Of a DNA stretch of 11,388 nucleotides, positions 7,410-11,388 are shown in pieces. The notes below the pieces were generated by a model. That model did not search any database and was not told the DNA's origin. It was given only the letters and a program-made list of their open reading frames with translations. The position numbers and the translations under genes were made by a program. This DNA comes from JABWCE01 sp046154525 (GTDB lineage Bacteria; Bacteroidota; Bacteroidia; NS11-12g; UBA9320): contig JBJXDS010000270.1 in assembly GCA_046154525.1 (NCBI GenBank), positions 1 through 11,388 of the forward strand, in the 5' to 3' direction. Numbering within the stretch: the first letter of the stretch is position 1; each line of letters starts with the position of its first letter.

Positions 7410-8324
7410 TTGATTCGCGTTATATATTGCATAACATTAATCCCGTTGTTGTTTTTATCCTGTAATACAAAAAAGGATTCCAACGGCAAACTGAATATTC
7501 TTTGCACCACCGGCATCGTTGAAGATTTGGTTAAAAACATTGTTGGTGATAATGCCAATGTGGATGCCTTAATGGGAGCCGGGGTTGACCCTCACATTTA
7601 TAAAGCCAGCCAGGGAGATATTCAAAAATTTTATGCGGCAGATTTAATTGTGGTAAACGGGGTTCACCTTGAAGGTAAACTGGCAGAGATTTTATCGAAC
7701 CTCAAAAAATTAAAACCTGTTTATGTTCTATCCTCGGCTTTGGAAACAAAACTATTATTACAATCTGACCCCAAAAATAAAGTGTACGACCCTCATATTT
7801 GGTTTGATGTTTCCATCTGGAAACAATGTGCTTTGGGGTTTGGTAAATACATGGAGTCGTTCGATACCACTTATAGGTAGGATTATATTTTAAATACAAA
7901 AACGTTTGGAGAGTCTTTATCAAACCTTCATAATTGGATTGAAATACAAACAGCAACTGTTCCTTTAAAACAACGGGTTTTAATTACCAGCCATGATGCC
8001 TTTAATTATTTTGGCAGAGCCTATAACATGGAAGTGGTGGGTTTACAGGGCATTTCTACCATGAGTGAATATGGCATACGCGATGTTTCAAATATTGTAA
8101 CCATGATTACCACCCGAAAAATCCCATCTGTATTTGTAGAAAGTTCGGTTTCGGATAAATCCTTAAAAGCGGTGATTGAAAGTTGTAAAAAAAGTAACCA
8201 CATAGTTCGGAATGGTGGAATGATATATTCGGATGCCTTGGGGAAGGAAGGAACACCCGAAGGAACTTATATAGGCATGGTGAAGCATAACGTGAATACC
8301 ATTGTTGGAAAGTTAAAAAAGTAA
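7410..8324 (+). pseudogene. TroA/ZnuA-like metal-binding lipoprotein gene interrupted by an in-frame TAG
   Basis: The frame encodes a 304-codon cluster A-I (TroA/ZnuA/MntA) solute-binding protein that would deliver Zn2+, Mn2+ or Fe2+ to the ABC transporter downstream. A lipoprotein signal with lipobox LFLSC (Cys18) anchors it to the membrane. The four expected ligands are all present: His62 (VDPHIY), His129 (DPHIWF), His195 (SHDAFNYF) and Asp275 (YSDALG). His at the third position resembles TroA/ZnuA more than PsaA, which has Glu. Codon 157 (7878-7880) is TAG. The same frame continues without any shift, and the spacing around the stop aligns with family members, so a single sense codon has become a stop. 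The truncated product would keep two ligands and lose the C-terminal lobe. TTG at 7410 is the only sensible start, because TGA lies in frame at 7392. Alternatives are a sequencing error or stop-codon readthrough. Confidence 0.8.
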
Positions 8325-8362
8325 AAAACTTGATTTATTATAATTTAAAAACCGCCCCCTGC

Positions 8363-8385
8363 CCCCTCCTTGAAAAAAGGAGGGG
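8363..8385. repeat. GC-rich hairpin, likely dispersed Bacteroidota repeat
   Basis: CCCCTCCTT (8363-8371) pairs perfectly with AAGGAGGGG (8377-8385) around a 5-base loop; more C-rich sequence precedes it (from 8354). The composition contrasts sharply with the AT-rich surroundings. No T tract follows on the plus strand, so it is not a classical terminator for the binding-protein gene, though it could stall transcription or protect mRNA ends. I recall similar C-rich/G-rich hairpins repeated between genes in this phylum. Confidence 0.65.
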
Positions 8386-8415
8386 AGCTGGACATACCAT
8401 AATTTCAGCCATTTT

Positions 8416-8447
8416 CAAATCTCCAAATTTCCAAATCTTCAAATTAA
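8416..8447 (+). repeat. Four tandem 8-bp CAAATnnn units abutting a start codon
   Basis: The units CAAATCTC, CAAATTTC, CAAATCTT and CAAATTAA run in phase from 8416 to 8447, one base before the ATG of the ABC ATPase at 8449. They occupy the place where a ribosome binding site would lie, and no Shine-Dalgarno sequence is present. The unstructured A/T/C-only leader may favour initiation. Whether this is selected or is part of a mobile repeat cannot be told. Confidence 0.6.
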
Positions 8448-8448
8448 C

Positions 8449-9216
8449 ATGACCACACCAATAATAGAAGCCCATAACCTCACGGTAGTTTATAATAAAA
8501 AACCTGCCATCTGGAATGTTGATTTTACATTACCCGAAAAAAAGATAATTGGAATAATGGGTCCCAATGGTTCCGGTAAATCTACATTACTCAAAGCCAT
8601 GCTAGGGTTAATAAAACCTGAACAGGGTTGGGTTAAAATTTATGAGAAGCCAGCCAAGGAATCGGCCAAAAAAATTGGTTATATCCCCCAAAGGCAAAGC
8701 ATTGACTGGGATTTCCCAGCCACCGTGGAAGATGTGGTAAAGATGGGCCGGTTTCCGCACAAAGGTTTGTTTGGAAGGTTTACAAAAGCCGATAATGAAA
8801 TAATTGATACCGCCATTGAGCGAACCAATCTTCAGGAATTCAGACACCGGCAAATTTCACAATTATCGGGTGGTCAACAACAACGGACGTTTATAGCCCG
8901 GGCCCTGGCCCAACAACCTGAAATTTTGATAATGGACGAACCCTTTGCCGGAGTTGATGCGACTACCGAAGAGGCTATTGTAAACCTCTTACGGGAGATG
9001 CGAAATGAAGGCAAAACGATTTTGGTGGTTCATCATGATTTGGTATCAGCAGCTGATTATTTTGATTGGCTGGTTTTGATGAATACCCGTTTGGTTGGTT
9101 TTGGTACAATGGATGAAATGTATAATGAAACCATGATCTCCCAGGCATTTGGAGGCAAACCCACTATTTTATCAAAAATGAATTTGGCGGTGAGGGGAAA
9201 AACTACTAAGATTTAA
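8449..9216 (+). CDS. ATP-binding subunit of a TroB/ZnuC/MntB-type metal ABC transporter
   Basis: This 255-residue cytoplasmic ATPase powers metal import through the two permeases downstream. It has a Walker A GPNGSGKST at 38-46, Q-loop Gln81, signature LSGGQ at 139-143, Walker B ILIMDEP at 159-165 with Glu164 as catalytic base, a D-loop GVD (168-170) and switch His196. The stretch VEDVVKMGRFPHKGLFGR (93-110) is characteristic of the Mn/Zn/Fe branch (TroB, MntB, SitB). The gene is intact, which contrasts with the interrupted binding-protein gene upstream. The 124-base gap before it holds a GC-rich hairpin and a tandem 8-mer. The next gene follows after 93 bases that contain another palindromic repeat. 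Both gaps are unusually large for an ABC operon. Confidence 0.95.
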   Translation: MTTPIIEAHNLTVVYNKKPAIWNVDFTLPEKKIIGIMGPNGSGKSTLLKAMLGLIKPEQGWVKIYEKPAKESAKKIGYIPQRQSIDWDFPATVEDVVKMGRFPHKGLFGRFTKADNEIIDTAIERTNLQEFRHRQISQLSGGQQQRTFIARALAQQPEILIMDEPFAGVDATTEEAIVNLLREMRNEGKTILVVHHDLVSAADYFDWLVLMNTRLVGFGTMDEMYNETMISQAFGGKPTILSKMNLAVRGKTTKI

Positions 9217-9221
9217 ATTTA

Positions 9222-9295
9222 TGCCACAAAAGCACCAAAACACAAAATTTCACAAAAGCTTTAGTGGGCTTTCGTGACTTGGTGTTTTAGTGGCA
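9222..9295. repeat. 74-bp imperfect palindrome between ATPase and permease genes
   Basis: Outer arms 9222-9236 and 9281-9295 are inverted copies matching at 13 of 15 positions, starting TGCCAC and ending GTGGCA. An inner pair, CACAAAAGC with GCTTTCGTG, continues the fold. I recall elements of this kind (TGCCAC…GTGGCA, with CACAAA blocks) as dispersed intergenic repeats in Bacteroidota. It nearly fills the gap between the two genes and would be transcribed as a long hairpin inside the operon mRNA. Confidence 0.7.
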
Positions 9296-9309
9296 AAGTA
9301 AAATAGAAA

Positions 9310-10575
9310 ATGAAAGAAATTTTTAGCCAATTCTTTTCGTTTAACGATCCATCCGTAAATACGGTGCTACTCGGTGTCTGCCTGTTGAGCATCAATTGTG
9401 CTTTGACAGGAACCTTTATTTACCTAAAAAAAAATGCCATTTTGGGGGATGTTATTTCTCATGCTGTGTTGCCAGGAATTTGTATTGCCTTTATTTTACA
9501 CGGCGAAAAAAATATGCCTGTATTGCTCACCGGTGCTTTTGTCACCGGGTTTTTAGCCGCTTGGCTCAATAATTATATTCCAAAGATTTCAGTCATAAAA
9601 CCCGATACTGCTTCGGCTTTGATACTCTCTGTATTTTTCGGGACAGGAACTATTCTTTTAACCATAATTCAAAAGACCGGAAATGCCGCTCAAAGCGGGG
9701 TGGACAGTTTTATTATGGGTAAAGCTGCCGGGATAACACAGGGTGACATTTCGTTTTTGGCTATGGTTTTAGTGATAACCGTTGCTTTGATTTTAATTTT
9801 CCGCAGGGGGCTTTTGCTCTATTGTTTTGATGAAGAATTTGCAACAGCTGCAGGTTTTCAAGCAAAATTCTACCGTTTTTTAATAAGTTTTTTAACCGTG
9901 CTATCGGTTACGGCAGGAATACAAGCCGCCGGGGTTTTATTGGTAGCTGGCTTAATGATAATCCCCGTAGTGGCTGCCAATTTTTGGGTAAGGCGGATAA
10001 ATATTATTTTAATTTTAGCATCCATTTTTGGAATAATATCTGCCACCGGAGGAAGCTTTATTTCCTACATAAAACCAGGCATCCCAACCGGGCCATGGAT
10101 TATAATTGTTAATGCAGTTTTTGCTTTTATTTCCATTTTATTTGGGATTAAAGGCGGGGTTTTAGGAAGATTGTTAGCTGATTTTAAAAGATATCTGAAA
10201 AGCAGGGAAGAAAATTATTTAAAATATTTGTACAAATTATCGGAGGATAATCCTCGTTTTCATATCAAGGCAAGTTTAAAAAATTTAATAATCAAAGGTT
10301 CTGTTCTTGGTTTTATAAATGGGTTTGTATTTATAAAAAAAGGACGAATTTATTTAACCCCCAAAGGTTTTGAAATAGCGCAACAAGTGGTGAGACGACA
10401 CAGACTTTGGGAAAGTTATTTATCAAATATAATGCACTTGCAACCCGACCATTTACACGAAAATGCCGAACTGATGGAACATTATATCACGGATGAAATA
10501 GAGGAAGAACTGCAAAAATTGTTAGGAAAGCCAGTTATGGATCCGCATCATAAATTAATTCCATACCAAAAATGA
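9310..10575 (+). CDS. ABC-3 metal permease fused to a C-terminal DtxR/MntR-like domain
   Basis: This 421-residue protein combines a metal-channel subunit with a regulator-like tail. Residues 15-280 form the ABC-3 permease (TroC/ZnuB family), with multiple membrane helices and the family motif GDVISHAVLPGI at 46-57. After the last helix, a basic linker (about 281-299) leads to a cytoplasmic domain of about 140 residues. Positions 300-355 resemble the winged helix of DtxR/MntR, including the wing ending YLTPKG. Residues 360-418 match the metal-binding dimerisation domain: RRHRLWE (His364, Glu368), His383, then Glu387, Glu390 and His391 in AELMEHY, and a final PHHKLIP. These match the DtxR ancillary ligands His79, Glu83 and His98 and the primary-site residues 102, 105 and 106. 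The first-helix ligands (Met10 in DtxR, Asp8/Glu11 in MntR) are replaced by Asn302 and Lys305. Ordinary permeases of this family are about 280-300 residues. The stop overlaps the next start by four bases (ATGA). Confidence 0.9.
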   Translation: MKEIFSQFFSFNDPSVNTVLLGVCLLSINCALTGTFIYLKKNAILGDVISHAVLPGICIAFILHGEKNMPVLLTGAFVTGFLAAWLNNYIPKISVIKPDTASALILSVFFGTGTILLTIIQKTGNAAQSGVDSFIMGKAAGITQGDISFLAMVLVITVALILIFRRGLLLYCFDEEFATAAGFQAKFYRFLISFLTVLSVTAGIQAAGVLLVAGLMIIPVVAANFWVRRINIILILASIFGIISATGGSFISYIKPGIPTGPWIIIVNAVFAFISILFGIKGGVLGRLLADFKRYLKSREENYLKYLYKLSEDNPRFHIKASLKNLIIKGSVLGFINGFVFIKKGRIYLTPKGFEIAQQVVRRHRLWESYLSNIMHLQPDHLHENAELMEHYITDEIEEELQKLLGKPVMDPHHKLIPYQK

Positions 10576-11388
10576 TAGATTTTTATATCCTTATCACCGC
10601 CATTTTAGTCTCCACGTTGTGCGCTGTGGTGGGTTGTTTTTTGGTACTTCGTAAAATGAGTATGGTGGGTGATGCCATTTCTCACGCCGTATTGCCGGGC
10701 ATAGCTTTGGCCTATATGATTTCAGGCCAACGGGCAGGATTCCCTGTTTTGTTAGGAACATCGCTGGCAGGATTATTTGTTTCTTTTTTAATTGAATGGT
10801 TTAATAAAAAAGCCCGTTTGCAATCGGATGCAGCCATTGGGCTATCGTTCACGTTATTGTTTGCCATCGGCTTAATTTTAGTTACCTCGCTTCGCAATGT
10901 TGATTTGGATCAGGACTGTGTTTTGTACGGCGAATTGGTTTATATACCCCTTGATTTGGTTACTTTTGGTAAATTTGTTATCCCTCACCAAACCATTGGA
11001 ATTGGGATTACGTTGCTCCTTACCATTTTAATTTTATGGATAGGTCGCCGGGTGTTTGTCACTATCACGTTCGATCAAAATTATGCTGTGGCTTTAGGTA
11101 TCAATACTATTTTTTGGCATTACTTATTTATGGGAATTGTTTCCCTAACCACTGTTACTTGTTTTGAATCGGTGGGGGCTATTTTGGTGGTAGCTTTTTT
11201 AGTAGGTCCTGCGGCAACTGCGTGGTTGGTTTCACACAAAATGAGCCAGATGATTTTATTCGCTGTTGTTTCAGGATTAATTTCGAGCGTGGCCGGATAT
11301 TACACAGCCAAACTTTTTAATGTTTCCATAGCCGGGTGCATGTCGGCTTTTATAGGTTTGCAGTTTGCCACAATTCTTACATTAAAAC
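10572..11388 (+). CDS. Second ABC-3 metal permease (TroD/ZnuB-like), 3' partial
   Basis: The frame opens at ATG 10572, overlapping the stop of the previous gene by four bases, and stays open to the right edge (272 codons). Residues 1-272 are a hydrophobic ABC-3 permease. GDAISHAVLPGI at 33-44 is nearly the same as in the first permease (46-57), and a LYGELVYIPLD stretch follows, as expected for TroD-type subunits. Membrane helices are visible throughout. At 272 residues it should be close to its natural end (usually 280-300) unless it too carries an extra domain. Translational coupling through ATGA and the paired permeases point to a heterodimeric channel, as in TroCD, MntCD and SitCD. The metal cannot be decided from sequence. 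Confidence 0.92.
   Translation, partial: MIDFYILITAILVSTLCAVVGCFLVLRKMSMVGDAISHAVLPGIALAYMISGQRAGFPVLLGTSLAGLFVSFLIEWFNKKARLQSDAAIGLSFTLLFAIGLILVTSLRNVDLDQDCVLYGELVYIPLDLVTFGKFVIPHQTIGIGITLLLTILILWIGRRVFVTITFDQNYAVALGINTIFWHYLFMGIVSLTTVTCFESVGAILVVAFLVGPAATAWLVSHKMSQMILFAVVSGLISSVAGYYTAKLFNVSIAGCMSAFIGLQFATILTLK

Noticed and set aside
7157..7558. 133-residue minus-strand open frame
   Set aside because: It lies antisense across the GNAT gene and the start of the lipoprotein gene, both of which have clear family signatures; its own sequence resembles nothing.
7878..7880. TAG reassigned to an amino acid throughout the genome
   Set aside because: The cation ATPase and gcvH both end in TAG at family-typical lengths, so TAG acts as a stop here.
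8028..8324. A separate 98-residue gene starting at ATG 8028
   Set aside because: It is in the same frame as the lipoprotein gene before the TAG and encodes only the C-terminal lobe of the same protein, beginning in the middle of a conserved block.
8363..8385. Rho-independent terminator of the binding-protein gene
   Set aside because: The stem is strong, but no T tract follows on the transcribed strand, and intact operon genes continue downstream.
10712..10897. 61-residue minus-strand open frame
   Set aside because: It is a shadow of the second permease gene, whose plus-strand frame carries the conserved ABC-3 motif.

Overview
The window looks like chromosomal DNA of a Bacteroidota bacterium (Sphingobacteria/Chitinophagia/Cytophagia-like), probably an environmental lineage. 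The signs are AT-rich DNA, almost no Shine-Dalgarno sequences before start codons, promoter boxes of the Bacteroidota type (TAnnTTTG), lipoproteins with a Cys followed by a Lys run, and several palindromic intergenic repeats of a kind I recall as common in this phylum. No phage, transposase, tRNA, rRNA or CRISPR is visible, and no gene-free stretch exceeds about 155 bases.

Left part (1-4177, plus strand): the 3' end of an unidentified gene, then a complete P2-type Ca2+-transporting ATPase, then a lipoprotein PQQ-dependent sugar dehydrogenase of the GSDH/Asd family. A strong palindrome closes this block where it meets genes coming from the other side.

Middle part (4249-6760, minus strand, read right to left): class I fructose-bisphosphate aldolase (fbaB), acetyl-CoA carboxylase beta subunit (accD) and glycine cleavage H protein (gcvH). 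These are central-metabolism genes spaced 90-100 bases apart. Two copies of one intergenic repeat, in opposite orientation, flank fbaB. A small GNAT acetyltransferase gene follows on the plus strand (6914-7342).

Right part (7371-11388, plus strand): a TroABCD/ZnuABC/MntABC-type transition-metal uptake operon. It starts with a DtxR-like operator palindrome and a -7 box. A metal-binding lipoprotein gene interrupted by an in-frame TAG follows, then the ABC ATPase and two ABC-3 permeases; the second permease runs off the window. The first permease carries about 140 extra C-terminal residues that match a DtxR/MntR metalloregulator (winged helix plus metal-binding dimerisation domain). The transporter therefore appears to have a metal-sensor-like domain built into its channel subunit, in a locus that also carries a DtxR-type operator. 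This fusion, its altered metal site, and the broken binding-protein gene are the most interesting things here.
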